The position numbers and the translations under genes are program-made. Shown in pieces: positions 51,700 through 61,223 of a DNA stretch of 64,000 nucleotides (the stretch's first letter is position 1; the number at the start of each line of letters is the position of its first letter). This DNA comes from SPDF01 sp963699825 (GTDB lineage: Bacteria > Gemmatimonadota > Gemmatimonadetes > Gemmatimonadales > GWC2-71-9): contig CAVOVI010000013.1 of NCBI GenBank assembly GCA_963699825.1, positions 62,001 through 126,000 of the forward strand. Reading direction: 5' to 3'. The notes below the pieces were generated by a model. That model made no database searches. It was not told the DNA's origin and saw only the letters and a program-made list of their open reading frames with translations.

Positions 51700-52665
51700 G
51701 TGGAGCATTCGGCCTCTCCCGTGCCCTTCCAGCTTCCTTCCGACACCCCTCTCCGCCCGCTCACCCGCTTTGCACCGGCGCCGACCGGGTACCTGCACCT
51801 GGGCCACGCCGCCAGTGCCGTCTGGGTCTGGGGCGTCACGCGGGCGCTCGGGGGACGGGTGCTGCTGCGTGTTGAGGATCACGACCGGGGTCGTACCCGG
51901 CCGGAGTATGAACTGGCGCTGTTGGAGGACCTTGAATGGCTTGGCCTCGACCCCGATCTCGGCCTCCCGGCGGAGTATCGCGCCGGCCCGTGCGGATACC
52001 GCCAGAGTGATCGCACGGCGTTGTATGAGAAGGAGTTGGTGCGACTGAGAGAGGCAGGACTCGTCTTCGGCTGCGACTGTTCACGCCGTCGCCTGCGGGA
52101 ATCAGGGGGTGATATCCCCAACGTGGAGACCCGCTATGATGGGCGTTGCCGACACCGCGGCTTGGCGCTGGAGGGTGGACGGGGAGTTCGCGTACGGATG
52201 GAGCCGGGGGAAGAACAGTTCGTGGATCTCAGGCTCGGAGCGCAGACCCAGGAACCGGCAACGCAGTGCGGCGACCTGCTGATTCGCGATCGCACCGATC
52301 AGTGGACCTATCAGTTTGCCGTCACGGTCGATGACTGGGAGCAGGGAGTCGATCTGGTGATTCGCGGCGCCGACCTCCTGGATTCCACCGGACGCCAGTT
52401 GCGCCTGGGTCGCCTCCTGGGTCGGCCATCTGGGCCGCGCTACCTGCATCACCCGCTGATCATCTCTCCCGGCGGCGCCAAGCTCAGCAAGGCGAATCGG
52501 GATACCGGGCTCCGTGAGCTTCGCGCGGCGGGCATGACCCCCGGCCAGGTCCTCGGTGCCGCCGCCGCCGCCACGGGGCTGCTGAAGAAGCCGATGTCCA
52601 TCTCAGCCGCCGACCTTGGCGGCCTCTTCGTAGCGCGATCTGACACGCCGACGCCACACCGCTAG
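51700..52665 (+). CDS. gluQ: Glutamyl-Q tRNA(Asp) synthetase-like protein
   Basis: 321 residues. The class I HIGH-type motif is TGYLHLGHAASA and the KMSKS-type motif is GGAKLSKANRDTGL. The stem lacks the anticodon-binding domain of a full glutamyl-tRNA synthetase, and the short length matches GluQ/YadB. A zinc site is present (FGCDCSRRRLRESG with a later DGRCRHRG). These enzymes attach glutamate to queuosine at position 34 of tRNA(Asp). The GTG at 51700 was used. A 174-base gap precedes it. Confidence 0.93.
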   Translation: MEHSASPVPFQLPSDTPLRPLTRFAPAPTGYLHLGHAASAVWVWGVTRALGGRVLLRVEDHDRGRTRPEYELALLEDLEWLGLDPDLGLPAEYRAGPCGYRQSDRTALYEKELVRLREAGLVFGCDCSRRRLRESGGDIPNVETRYDGRCRHRGLALEGGRGVRVRMEPGEEQFVDLRLGAQTQEPATQCGDLLIRDRTDQWTYQFAVTVDDWEQGVDLVIRGADLLDSTGRQLRLGRLLGRPSGPRYLHHPLIISPGGAKLSKANRDTGLRELRAAGMTPGQVLGAAAAATGLLKKPMSISAADLGGLFVARSDTPTPHR

Positions 52666-52700
52666 CATCCGGCCTCCCTGCCTCCCTGCTTCCCCGCTTC

Positions 52701-53987
52701 CTAACTGTCGCCCGCCACCACCGCCGGCGCCATCCCTTCCATTTCCCGGTCGATGCGGTCGATATACACCGACGCCGAGATGTCGCCTCCCACATTCAGA
52801 GTGGTGCGGGTCATGTCGAGGATCCGGTCCACGCCGAGGATGATGGCGATGCCTTCCGGCGGCACACCAACCGTCGCCATCACCAGCATCATCAGCGGGA
52901 GAGAGCCGCCGGGGACGCCCGCGGCACCGATGGCCGTGAGGACGGACAGGACGACCACGATGATCTGGGAGCCGAGGGAGAGGTCGACACCGAACACCTG
53001 GGCCAGGAAGAGGACCGTCACCCCTTCGAACAGCGAGGTGCCGTTCATGTTCATCGTGGCGCCGAGCGGGAGGACGAAGCCGGCGATCTTCGGTTGCACG
53101 CCGAGTTCACTCTCCGCGGTGGCGATGGAGGTCGGGAGCGTGGCCATGCTCGAGCTGGTGGAGAAGGCCGTGATGAGCGGGGCCTCGATCCCCTTCCAGA
53201 ACTTCAACGGACTCATCCGTCCGAACACCTTGACCAGGAATGAGATGCCGACGGTGGCGTGCAGGAGCAGCCCGAGCAGGACGACGATCACGTACATGCT
53301 CAACTGCTGCAGGATCCCCCAACCGAACTGCGACGTGATGACGAAGATGAGCGCGAACACGCCGTAGGGCGCCAGCTTCATGGCCAGGTTGATGATCGCG
53401 ATGACCGCCTCGCCGATGCCTTCCAGCACATGGATGACGGGCTGTGCCTTCTCGCGGGGAATCATGGTGAGCGCGGCGCCGAAGATCAGCGAGAAGAAGA
53501 TCAGCGCCAGCATGTCCATGTTCGCCGCCGCCGCCACGGGATTGCGCGGCACGATGTTCACGAAGGTGCCGATGCCGAAATCCGTCGCGCCCGACTGGGC
53601 CAGCCCCTGCGCGCCGCTCGCGAAGCGGGCCATCAGTTCGTCGCGTGTCTCCGCAGGCAGTCCCGCCCCCGGCTTGATGGTGTTGACCAGGGTCAACCCG
53701 ATGACCGCTGCCATCAGGGTGGACAGCGCGAAGTAGCCGATGGTGCGCCCGCCCAGGCGGCCCAGCGTCTTCATGTCGCCGATGCCGGCGACGCCGATGG
53801 CGATCGAGGTGAAGACGATCGGGACCACCGTCATGAAGAGGAGCCGGAGGAACACCTGCCCCACGGGGTAGGCCACGTTGTCGGAGACGAACAGGAGCCA
53901 GGGCGCCCCGGCGAAGAACCGGTTGCAGAGCCCGCCGACCAGCGCGCCGGCGACCAGCCCGATGGCAATCTTGGTGTGCAGCTTCAC
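52701..53987 (-). CDS. Dicarboxylate/amino-acid:cation symporter (GltP/DctA family), copy 1
   Basis: 428 residues with eight membrane helices and two re-entrant loops. TM7 carries GATMNMNGTSLFEG, TM8 carries DRILDMTRTTLNVGGD, and the hairpins have STSSSMATLPTSIATAE and GVPGGSLPLMMLVMATVGVP. These are the substrate- and sodium-binding motifs of glutamate/aspartate/C4-dicarboxylate carriers. The neighbouring gene at 54024-55322 is a close paralogue. Substrate specificity cannot be fixed; the arginine in TM8 (MTRTT) is compatible with dicarboxylate or acidic amino-acid transport. Confidence 0.95.
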   Translation of the reverse strand: MKLHTKIAIGLVAGALVGGLCNRFFAGAPWLLFVSDNVAYPVGQVFLRLLFMTVVPIVFTSIAIGVAGIGDMKTLGRLGGRTIGYFALSTLMAAVIGLTLVNTIKPGAGLPAETRDELMARFASGAQGLAQSGATDFGIGTFVNIVPRNPVAAAANMDMLALIFFSLIFGAALTMIPREKAQPVIHVLEGIGEAVIAIINLAMKLAPYGVFALIFVITSQFGWGILQQLSMYVIVVLLGLLLHATVGISFLVKVFGRMSPLKFWKGIEAPLITAFSTSSSMATLPTSIATAESELGVQPKIAGFVLPLGATMNMNGTSLFEGVTVLFLAQVFGVDLSLGSQIIVVVLSVLTAIGAAGVPGGSLPLMMLVMATVGVPPEGIAIILGVDRILDMTRTTLNVGGDISASVYIDRIDREMEGMAPAVVAGDS

Positions 53988-54023
53988 GCCAAACTCCTTC
54001 GGTAGAGTGCGGGCCCCTGATGC

Positions 54024-55322
54024 CTAGCCCGCCGTGGGCACGGGCCCGGATGGGTGCGCCGGGTCCATGCCCGTCAGTTCACGGTCCATGCGATCAATGT
54101 ACGTGCTGGCGGCAAGGTCGCCAGCCACGTTGAGGGTGGTCCGGCTCATGTCGAGGATGCGGTCCACGCCGAGAATGATCGCGATCCCCTCCGGCGGGAC
54201 ACCCACCGTGGCCATCACCAGCATCATCAGCGGAAGCGAGCCGCCGGGGACGCCCGCCGCGCCGATCGCCGTCAGCACCGACAGGATCACGACGATGACC
54301 TGCGAGCCGAGGGAGAGGTCCACCCCGAACACCTGGGCGAGGAAGAGGACGGTCACCCCCTCGAAGAGGGCGGTGCCGTTCATGTTCATCGTGGCGCCCA
54401 GGGGCAGCACGAACCCGGCGATCTTGGGCTGCACCCCGAGTCGGTTCTCGGCGGTCGCGATGGAGGTCGGCAGCGTCGCCATGCTGGAGCTGGTCGAGAA
54501 GGCCGTGATCATCGGCGACTCGATCGCCTTCCAGAACCGGAGCGGGCTCATGCGGCCGAACACCCGCACGAGGAGCGAGATCCCCACGGTGGCGTGGAGG
54601 AGCAGGCCGAGTAGCACGACGATCACGTACATGCTCAGCTGCTGCAGGATGCCCCAGCCGAACTGAGAGGTGATGACGAAGATGAGGGCGAAGACGCCGT
54701 AGGGGGCGAGCTTCATGGCGAGGTCGATGATCGCGATGACCGCCTCGCCGATGCCCTCCAGCACCTTGATGACGGGCTGCGCCTTCTCCCGGGGAATCAT
54801 GGTAAGCGCGGCGCCGAAGATCAGGGAGAAGAAGATCAGCGCCAGCATGTCCATGTTCACCGCTGCCGCCACCGGATTGCGCGGGACGATGTTGACGAAG
54901 GTGCTGATGCCGAAGTTCGCCGCGCTCGATTCGGCCAGGCCCTGGGCCCCGCTGGCAAACCGGGCCATGAGTTCGTCGCGGGTGTCGGCGGGGAGCCCCG
55001 CGCCGGGCCGGATCGTGTTCACCAGCGTCAGGCCGAGAAGCGCCGCCAGCAGCGTCGACAGCGCGAAGAAACCCATGGTGCGTCCGCCGAGCCGGCCCAG
55101 CGTCTTCATGTCCCCGATGCCCGCCACGCCCACGGCAATCGAGGTGAAGACGATCGGCACGACGGTCATGAACAGCAGCCGGAGGAACACCTGCCCCACC
55201 GGGTAGGCCACGTTGTCGGACAGGAACGCCAACCACCCGGCGTCACGGAAGAAGTGGTTGCAGAGCCCGCCGGCCAGCGCGCCCAGCACCAGGCCGAGCG
55301 CAATCTTCGTGTGAAGCTTCAC
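54024..55322 (-). CDS. Dicarboxylate/amino-acid:cation symporter (GltP/DctA family), copy 2
   Basis: 432 residues, very similar to the gene at 52701-53987. Conserved motifs are GATMNMNGTALFEG, DRILDMSRTTLNVAGD and STSSSMATLPTSIATAE. The two differ mostly near the N-terminus (residues about 20-35), at scattered positions and at the C-terminus, and are separated by 36 bases. They look like a tandem duplication that has been retained. It is upstream of copy 1 on the same strand, so both could share one transcript. Confidence 0.95.
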   Translation of the reverse strand: MKLHTKIALGLVLGALAGGLCNHFFRDAGWLAFLSDNVAYPVGQVFLRLLFMTVVPIVFTSIAVGVAGIGDMKTLGRLGGRTMGFFALSTLLAALLGLTLVNTIRPGAGLPADTRDELMARFASGAQGLAESSAANFGISTFVNIVPRNPVAAAVNMDMLALIFFSLIFGAALTMIPREKAQPVIKVLEGIGEAVIAIIDLAMKLAPYGVFALIFVITSQFGWGILQQLSMYVIVVLLGLLLHATVGISLLVRVFGRMSPLRFWKAIESPMITAFSTSSSMATLPTSIATAENRLGVQPKIAGFVLPLGATMNMNGTALFEGVTVLFLAQVFGVDLSLGSQVIVVILSVLTAIGAAGVPGGSLPLMMLVMATVGVPPEGIAIILGVDRILDMSRTTLNVAGDLAASTYIDRMDRELTGMDPAHPSGPVPTAG

Positions 55323-55360
55323 GCGAGGCTCCCCGTCTCAACGGTCATGGATCAGGCGAA

Positions 55361-55389
55361 GGCCCCGCCGCGGTAGGCTCGGCGGGGCC
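55361..55389 (-). terminator. Terminator after transaldolase
   Basis: GGCCCCGCCG and CGGCGGGGCC (10-bp perfect stem, 9-base loop) just beyond the stop of the transaldolase gene. Confidence 0.7.
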
Positions 55390-55395
55390 GGAGGG

Positions 55396-56100
55396 TCAGC
55401 CGGCCAGTGCGCCAGCCTTAGCGTCGATGCCGCTCAGGAGCGAGCGAAAGGAGGCGGCAAACTTCTCGACGCCCTCCGATTCCAGCTCGTCGGTGACGCG
55501 CTGCAGGTCGATGCCGGCCGACGCGAGGGCGGTGAGACGCGCGGCGGCGGTGGCGGTGCCCTCCGCAATCCGCACGGCCGGGGCGCCATGGTCGCGGTAC
55601 GCGGCGAACGTCTCGGGCGGCAGGGTGTTCACCGTCTGCGGGGCAATCAACGCCTCGACGTAGTACACGTCGGGCAGGGCAGGGTCCTTGGTGCTGGTCG
55701 AGGCCCAGAGCGGACGCTGCACTTGAGCGCCCTGCGCGGCGAGCGCTTCCCACCGCGGTCCGCGGAAGACTCGCTCAAACGCCGCGTACGCCAGGCAGGC
55801 GTTGGCGATGGCGATGGTGCCGCGAAGCTCGCGCTGCCCCGCGGCGTCGAGCATCGGATCGACCTTGGTGTCCACCCGGCTCACGAAGAAGCTGGCCACC
55901 GATGCCACATGCGCGAGGGGATGCCCCGCGGCGGCGCGCTGCTCGAGCCCGCGGAGGTACGCCTCCATCACCGCCTCGTGACGCCCGACCGAAAAGAGCA
56001 GTGTCACGTTCACGTTGATCCCGTCGGCGATGCAGCGCTCAATGGCGCCGAGCCCTTCGACGGTGCCCGGGATCTTGATCATCAGGTTGGGGCGGTCCAC
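55396..56100 (-). CDS. tal: Transaldolase, C-terminal part
   Basis: 234 residues. The Schiff-base lysine is in PNLMIKIPGTVEGLGAIERC, followed by DGINVNVTLLFSVGRHEAVM and ASVASFFVSRVDTKVDP, then QRPLWASTSTKDPALPDVYY, all conserved in the long (Tal/Gnd-associated) transaldolases. Transaldolase moves a dihydroxyacetone unit in the non-oxidative pentose phosphate pathway. The internal ATG at 56100 is not a true start. The N-terminal half is in another frame (56082-56513), with two shifts near 56160 and 56205. It is paired with transketolase upstream. Confidence 0.9.
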   Translation of the reverse strand: MDRPNLMIKIPGTVEGLGAIERCIADGINVNVTLLFSVGRHEAVMEAYLRGLEQRAAAGHPLAHVASVASFFVSRVDTKVDPMLDAAGQRELRGTIAIANACLAYAAFERVFRGPRWEALAAQGAQVQRPLWASTSTKDPALPDVYYVEALIAPQTVNTLPPETFAAYRDHGAPAVRIAEGTATAAARLTALASAGIDLQRVTDELESEGVEKFAASFRSLLSGIDAKAGALAG

Positions 56101-56513
56101 CGCGGCCCAGAGCCGCCGCGCCGCGGCCTCGGTGGCCGCACCGTCGCGCGCCAGCGTCGGGCGAGACCTCCAGGGAAACCAGCCCGTCGCGCCCGTCCGT
56201 CTGCTGCATACACCGACTGGAAGGCGTCGCAGGCGGCGCGCACATCCGAGATGGCCAGCGCCTCGAAGATGTCCTCCGCTCCGCGGCCGTCGGCCGCGAG
56301 CCGGCGGATGTCATCGTCGTAGTCGGCGCTACCCGCGATCGCCTTCTCGAAAATCGTCGGATTGGAGGTCATCCCCAGCAGCCCGTCGTTCGAGATCAGT
56401 GCGCGCAGCTCGCCGGTGGCGATGAGCTCGCGGGTGATGAAGTCGTACCAGGGGCTCTGGCCGAGGGCGCCGAGCCGCACGAGGGGGTTGTCGCTTGCCA
56501 TGGGATCACTCAT
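56082..56513 (-). CDS. tal: Transaldolase, N-terminal part
   Basis: The ATG at 56513 overlaps the transketolase stop (ATGA). The correct frame runs to about 56205: LVRLGALGQSPWYDFITREL, LISNDGLLGMTSNPTIFEKA and DVRAACDAFQSVYAADGR. The middle piece DGLVSLEVSP lies in a second frame, and TLARDGAATEAAARRLWAAV in a third that joins the C-terminal part. Two single-base errors in about 50 bases account for it. Residues after DGRARRAG in this frame are not real. Confidence 0.85.
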   Translation of the reverse strand: MSDPMASDNPLVRLGALGQSPWYDFITRELIATGELRALISNDGLLGMTSNPTIFEKAIAGSADYDDDIRRLAADGRGAEDIFEALAISDVRAACDAFQSVYAADGRARRAGFPGGLARRWRATVRPPRPRRGGSGPRWTAPT

Positions 56514-58546
56514 TCGGAGCGGGAAAGGACGCGCCGGACGGTGTCCGCCACGTGGGATGCCGTGAATCCGAACTCCTCGAAGAGGCGCTCACCGGGGGCG
56601 GAGGCGCCGAAGTGGTCGAGGCTGACCGCCTCACCGCGATCACCGAGCCAGCGCTGCCACCCAAAGGAGGTGCCAGCTTCCACGCTGACGCGCGCCCGGA
56701 TGGCGGCGGGGAGGACACTGTCGCGATAGGCGTCCGGCTGCGCCGCAAAGAGCTCCCACGAGGGAAGGCTCACCACCCGTGCGCGCACCCCGTCCTTCAA
56801 CAGCGCCGTTGCCGCGTCGAGCGCGACCGAAAGCTCGGAGCCCGTGCCCATGATGATCGCTTCTGGGCCACCCGGCGGATCGAAGAGCACGTAGCCGCCG
56901 CGGCGCACGCCCTCCACGGAACCCAGCGTGCTCCGGTCAAGCACCGGAAGCTTCTGCCGCGTGAGCGCGAGCATCGTCGGCCCATCACTGCGCTCGATGG
57001 CTGCGCGCCACGCCTCCACCGTTTCGTTCGCGTCACCCGGCCGGAAGACCACCAGGTTGGGAATGGCTCGCAGCATCGCCAGGTGCTCGATCGGCTGATG
57101 GGTCGGCCCGTCTTCCCCGACGCCGATCGAGTCGTGCGTGCCGAGGTAGATCGTGGGGAGGCCCATCAACGCCGCCAGTCGGATCGACGGCTTCATGTAG
57201 TCGCTGAACACCAGGAACGTGCTGCCAAAGGGACGGACCCCGCCGTGGGCGGCCAGCCCGTTCATGCAGGCGGCCATCGCATGCTCGCGGATGCCCCAGT
57301 GCACGGTCTGCCCCACGGTGCCGGGGCCGAACTCGCCGCCCAGCCCGTGGGACGTACCCGTGCTTCCCGCCAGGTCCGCGGAACCGCCGACGAGGTTCGG
57401 AAGCGATGCCGCCAGCACCTTGAGCGCGGCCGCGGACGCCTTCCGGGTCTCGACCGCCTTGGCCTCCACACCAAAGGTGGGGAGCTTCGCATCCCACCCT
57501 TCCGGGAGGGCCCCAGCGAGCCACCGCTCGAACTGCGCCGCCTCCGCGGGATGGGCCGCGGCGTACGCTGACTTCATCCGGTTCCAGTTCGCCTCGGCTT
57601 CGGTGCCGCGGGTCGCCACCGCGCCCATGTCGGTTCGCGCGGTCTCAGGCACGAAGAACGGCTCGTCGGGCCAGCCGAGGATCGCCTTGGTCTTGCGGAT
57701 TTCTTCCGCGCCGAGCGGAGCCCCGTGAGCGCCGGAGGTGTCTCGTTTGGTGGGGGCGGGATCGCCGATGACGGTGCGGAGGACGATGAGGGTGGGCCGA
57801 TCCTCCTGTGAGCCTGCATCCGTCAGCGCCGCATCGATGGCGGTCAGGTCGTTGCCGTCGTCGACGCGGAGGACTCGCCAGCCGTACGCCGCAAAACGAG
57901 CCCCGACATCCTCGGAGAAGGCGAGGTCCGTGCGGCCGTCGATGGTGATGCTGTTGTCGTCGTAAATGACGGTGAGCTTGCCGAGGCGGAGGTGGCCAGC
58001 CAGCGAGGCGGCCTCCGAGGCCACGCCTTCCATCAAGTCACCGTCGCTGGCCAGCACCCAGGTGCGGTGATCAACCAGGGCGCCGTCAGGCCGGTTGAAC
58101 CGCGCCGCCAGGAACCGTTCCGCCATCGCCATCCCGACCGCGTTCCCGATGCCCTGACCGAGGGGACCGGTGGTGGTCTCCACGCCGGCGGTATGCCCGC
58201 GCTCGGGGTGCCCCGGTGTCCGGGATCCCCACTGGCGGAACTGGCGGATGTCGTCGAGGGAGAGGTCGTACCCGGTCAGGTGGAGGAGGCCGTACAGGAG
58301 CATCGAGGCGTGGCCGCAGGAGAGGACGAATCGGTCGCGGTCGGGCCACATGGGATGCCTGGGGCTGTGCTTCAGGTGGCGCGCCCACAGCAGGTAGGCA
58401 ACCGGGGCCAGCGCCATCGGAGTGCCGGGGTGCCCGGAATTGGCCGCCTCGACCGCGTCCATGGCCAGGACCCGGATGGTGTTGATGCTGGTCCAGGCGA
58501 CCTCGGGCTGGACGGGAGGGACGGTCGAGACTCTGGCACGAGGCAC
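56510..58546 (-). CDS. tkt: Transketolase
   Basis: 678 residues. Thiamine diphosphate-binding elements are present: EAANSGHPGTPMALAPVAYL near the start, WVLASDGDLMEGVASEAASL, VIYDDNSITIDGRTDL, and FGSTFLVFSDYMKPSIRLAA with the catalytic glutamate region NWGIREH-like WGIREHAMAACMNGLA. It transfers two-carbon units between sugar phosphates in the non-oxidative pentose phosphate pathway. The stop overlaps the transaldolase start, so both are made from one transcript and together make the two branches of that pathway. Confidence 0.97.
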   Translation of the reverse strand: MPRARVSTVPPVQPEVAWTSINTIRVLAMDAVEAANSGHPGTPMALAPVAYLLWARHLKHSPRHPMWPDRDRFVLSCGHASMLLYGLLHLTGYDLSLDDIRQFRQWGSRTPGHPERGHTAGVETTTGPLGQGIGNAVGMAMAERFLAARFNRPDGALVDHRTWVLASDGDLMEGVASEAASLAGHLRLGKLTVIYDDNSITIDGRTDLAFSEDVGARFAAYGWRVLRVDDGNDLTAIDAALTDAGSQEDRPTLIVLRTVIGDPAPTKRDTSGAHGAPLGAEEIRKTKAILGWPDEPFFVPETARTDMGAVATRGTEAEANWNRMKSAYAAAHPAEAAQFERWLAGALPEGWDAKLPTFGVEAKAVETRKASAAALKVLAASLPNLVGGSADLAGSTGTSHGLGGEFGPGTVGQTVHWGIREHAMAACMNGLAAHGGVRPFGSTFLVFSDYMKPSIRLAALMGLPTIYLGTHDSIGVGEDGPTHQPIEHLAMLRAIPNLVVFRPGDANETVEAWRAAIERSDGPTMLALTRQKLPVLDRSTLGSVEGVRRGGYVLFDPPGGPEAIIMGTGSELSVALDAATALLKDGVRARVVSLPSWELFAAQPDAYRDSVLPAAIRARVSVEAGTSFGWQRWLGDRGEAVSLDHFGASAPGERLFEEFGFTASHVADTVRRVLSRSE

Positions 58547-58782
58547 GGCGGTATGAGGCGTCAGGACCCGACTCCGGTGTGGTCAGCTTCGGTGGCATTG
58601 CGGGGTGAAATGACGGAGGGAAAATAACATGACGCGCCTGTGGCCGTCACCCGTGGCGCCGAGGCACCCGGATGGAGAGGGCTCTGCGGGGACCTTTCTG
58701 GCGATCGGGGGTATGAGGGCGCGTACACCCTTATGATGCAGAACCTTTGACATCCATCAACCCGGCAGGCATCTTGTCGCCC

Positions 58783-59661
58783 GTGACCAACACAGACCGG
58801 ACCTACGAAATCCAGGAAGTGGCCGAACTCACCGGGTTGAGCACGGCCAGGCTCCGCGCCTGGGAACGACGCTACGATGTCGTCCGTCCCGAGCGCCAGG
58901 ACAACGGGTACCGGGCCTATAGCGCGTCCCAGGTGGCGCTGTTGCGAGCCTTCGCGCGGCTGGTCAGGGCGGGGGAGCGGATCGGTGACATCGCTGCCCA
59001 GCCGAGGGATGAGGTCATTGCCCGGGCCGAAGTGACTGTGGGCGACGAGTCTCCGGTTTCGCCGTTCATCGAAGCCGTTCGCGGGTACGACCGTCCTCGC
59101 CTCCAGGAACTCGTCGCGGACCGCCTCCGGCGCATGGGCCCGGCACGGTTCGCCAGCGAGATTGTGGTGCCGCTCGCCACCCAGGTCGGCGATCTCTGGG
59201 CCCTCGGCAAGCTCCCAATCGCCTCGGAACACCTCGCCAGTGAAGTCGTCGTTCACGCCCTCAAGGGCGCACTCAGCGAGGCCAACGGTCAGGGCCCGCT
59301 CCTCCTCGCCGCCGCCCTCCCGGGTGAACGACATGAATGGGGGCTGCTGGCGGCGCTGGTGCAGGCGCAGGGGGCGGGGTGGCAGGTCCAGTATCTCGGC
59401 CCTGACCTTCCGGTAGACGAAGTGATCCAGGCCGCCTGGACCCTTCGACCCGCCGGAGTGGCGCTGAGCGCCAGTAGTGCAGATCTTCTGGAACGCAGCC
59501 TCCCCGCACTCACCCACTTCGTGTCTCACCTTCCGCCGGGTGTCCGGGCCGTCATCGGCGGTCGGGGAGCGGTCGCGGCGGGAAACATTCTTCCTCGTCT
59601 CGGGTTCGAGATGGAGTTAGGCCCCCCACGCCGTTCGCCTGCCGCTGACGCGGCCGTCTAA
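58783..59661 (+). CDS. carH: CarH-like B12-dependent photoreceptor regulator (MerR plus cobalamin-binding domain)
   Basis: 292 residues from GTG 58783; a TTG at 58747 would add 12. Residue numbers here count from 58747. MerR HTH: TYEIQEVAELTGLSTARLRA, WERRYDVVRPERQDNGYRAY. The four-helix bundle has the CarH motif W-x9-EH (Trp151, Glu161, His162). The cobalamin domain has E-x-H-x2-G (Glu194, His196, Gly199) giving the lower cobalt ligand. CarH with adenosylcobalamin represses carotenoid genes in the dark and releases DNA in light. The residue after Trp151 is alanine, where Thermus CarH has the histidine used after photolysis. The 200-base gap upstream holds no clear promoter, apart from TATGAT at 58733-58738. 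Confidence 0.9.
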   Translation: MTNTDRTYEIQEVAELTGLSTARLRAWERRYDVVRPERQDNGYRAYSASQVALLRAFARLVRAGERIGDIAAQPRDEVIARAEVTVGDESPVSPFIEAVRGYDRPRLQELVADRLRRMGPARFASEIVVPLATQVGDLWALGKLPIASEHLASEVVVHALKGALSEANGQGPLLLAAALPGERHEWGLLAALVQAQGAGWQVQYLGPDLPVDEVIQAAWTLRPAGVALSASSADLLERSLPALTHFVSHLPPGVRAVIGGRGAVAAGNILPRLGFEMELGPPRRSPAADAAV

Positions 59662-59671
59662 AGGAATTCCC

Positions 59672-61223
59672 ATGGCCACGCTGCTTTCTGACATCCCGCG
59701 CGACACTCCGGTCCTTCCCGCCACGGCCGCCAGCGTTCCCCCTGCTCGCGACGTGCTGGTCGTGGGAGCCGGCCTCGGCGGGCTTTCCGCCGCCGTGCGA
59801 CTCGCCGCCAAGGGCTACCGGGTCCGCGTGCTCGAACGGCATGCGACGCCGGGTGGGCGCTGCGGGCTCTGGGAATCGGAAGGATTCCAGTTCGACACCG
59901 GGCCCACTCTCCTGCTGATGACCGACTACCTGCGGAAGGTGTTCACCGACGCGGGGCGCCGTCTCGAGGATTACCTCGACCTGCGCCAGCTCGACCCCAA
60001 CTATCGGGTCTACTATGCCGACGGCACCTCCCTCGATGTGACGAGCCGGATCAACCGGATGCTGGAGGGCGTGGAGCGGATCGAGCCAGGAGTAGGGCCG
60101 CGGTTCCTGCGCTTCCTGGCCGAGACGGCCAAGCTGTACACGATCGGACTCGCCGCCTTCGTCGACCGGAACGTCCACCGTCGGCGCGACTTCTTCAATC
60201 TCAAGAACGGCCTGCTCCTCCTCCGCGCCCGTGCCATGGAGCGGCTGCAGAAGATGGTCGGCCGGTACTTCAAGAGCGAGCGCCTGCAGCAGGCGTTCAG
60301 CTTTCAGTCGCTCTACCTCGGGCTCTCCCCCTACGAATCACCGGCCATCTACAGCCTGTTGCCATACACCGAAGTGGCCGGCGGATTGTATTTCCCGATG
60401 GGGGGGATGCACGCGATCCCACGCGCCCTCGCACAGCTGGCCGAGGAACTCGGGGTGGAGTTCGAGTACAACACCGAGGTGGCTGCGTTGGAGCGGAACA
60501 GCCGACCGGGTCACGGGAGTCCGGCTGGCCGACGGGCGGCGCCTCGAATCGGACATCGTGCTGGTCAACGCCGACCTGCCGTACGCCTACGAGTCGCTGC
60601 TGGGCGAGCCCTACGCGGGAATCGACCGATTCGACTTCAGCTGCTCGGCGTTCCTGATGTACCTGGGCGTGGAGGGGACGTATCCCGAGCTTCCACACCA
60701 CAACCTCATCGTGCCGGCTGACCTTCGGCGTGCATGCGACGACATCTTCAAGCGCCACCAGGTACCGGCGGACCCCGCGTTCTATATCTGTAATCCAAGC
60801 AAGACTGATCCCTCGCTGGCACCGGAGGGGATGGAGAACATCTATATCCTGGTGCCGGTGCCGAGCCAGGAGCCCGGCAAGCCGATCGACTGGGCAATCG
60901 AGGGCCCGCGGCTCGAGGCCGAGATGCTCGAGCGCCTCGAGAAGTTCGGCCTCACCGATCTGCGTCGTCGCCTGGTGACCAAACGGATCTTCACGCCGGC
61001 CGACTTCCAGGTACAACTCAGCGCCACGCGGGGTGAAGCGTTTGGCCTGGCGCACGGCATCGATCAGGTCGGGTACTTCCGTCCGCACAACCGGCACGCC
61101 GACTGCACCAACCTCTTCTTCGTCGGGCAGAGCACCCATCCGGGGTGCGGTGTGCCGATGGTCTTGATTTCGTCCCGGCTGGTGGTCGAGCGGATCGTGG
61201 CCGAACAGGGAGTGCTGACGTGA
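59672..61223 (+). CDS. crtI: Phytoene desaturase, frameshifted
   Basis: ATG 59672, ten bases after the carH stop, with AAAGGA upstream. The FAD/NAD dinucleotide site is DVLVVGAGLGGLSAAVRLAA, followed by LERHATPGGRCGLWESEGFQ and TGPTLLLMTDYLRKVF. The frame runs to about 60500 (NTEVAALERN), where a one-base shift leads to ADRVTGVRLADGRRLESDIV. It continues through FSCSAFLMYLGVEGTYPEL to the C-terminal NLFFVGQSTHPGCGVPMVL. The corrected length is about 516 residues. It desaturates phytoene towards lycopene or neurosporene. The stop overlaps the crtB start (GTGA). Confidence 0.93.
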
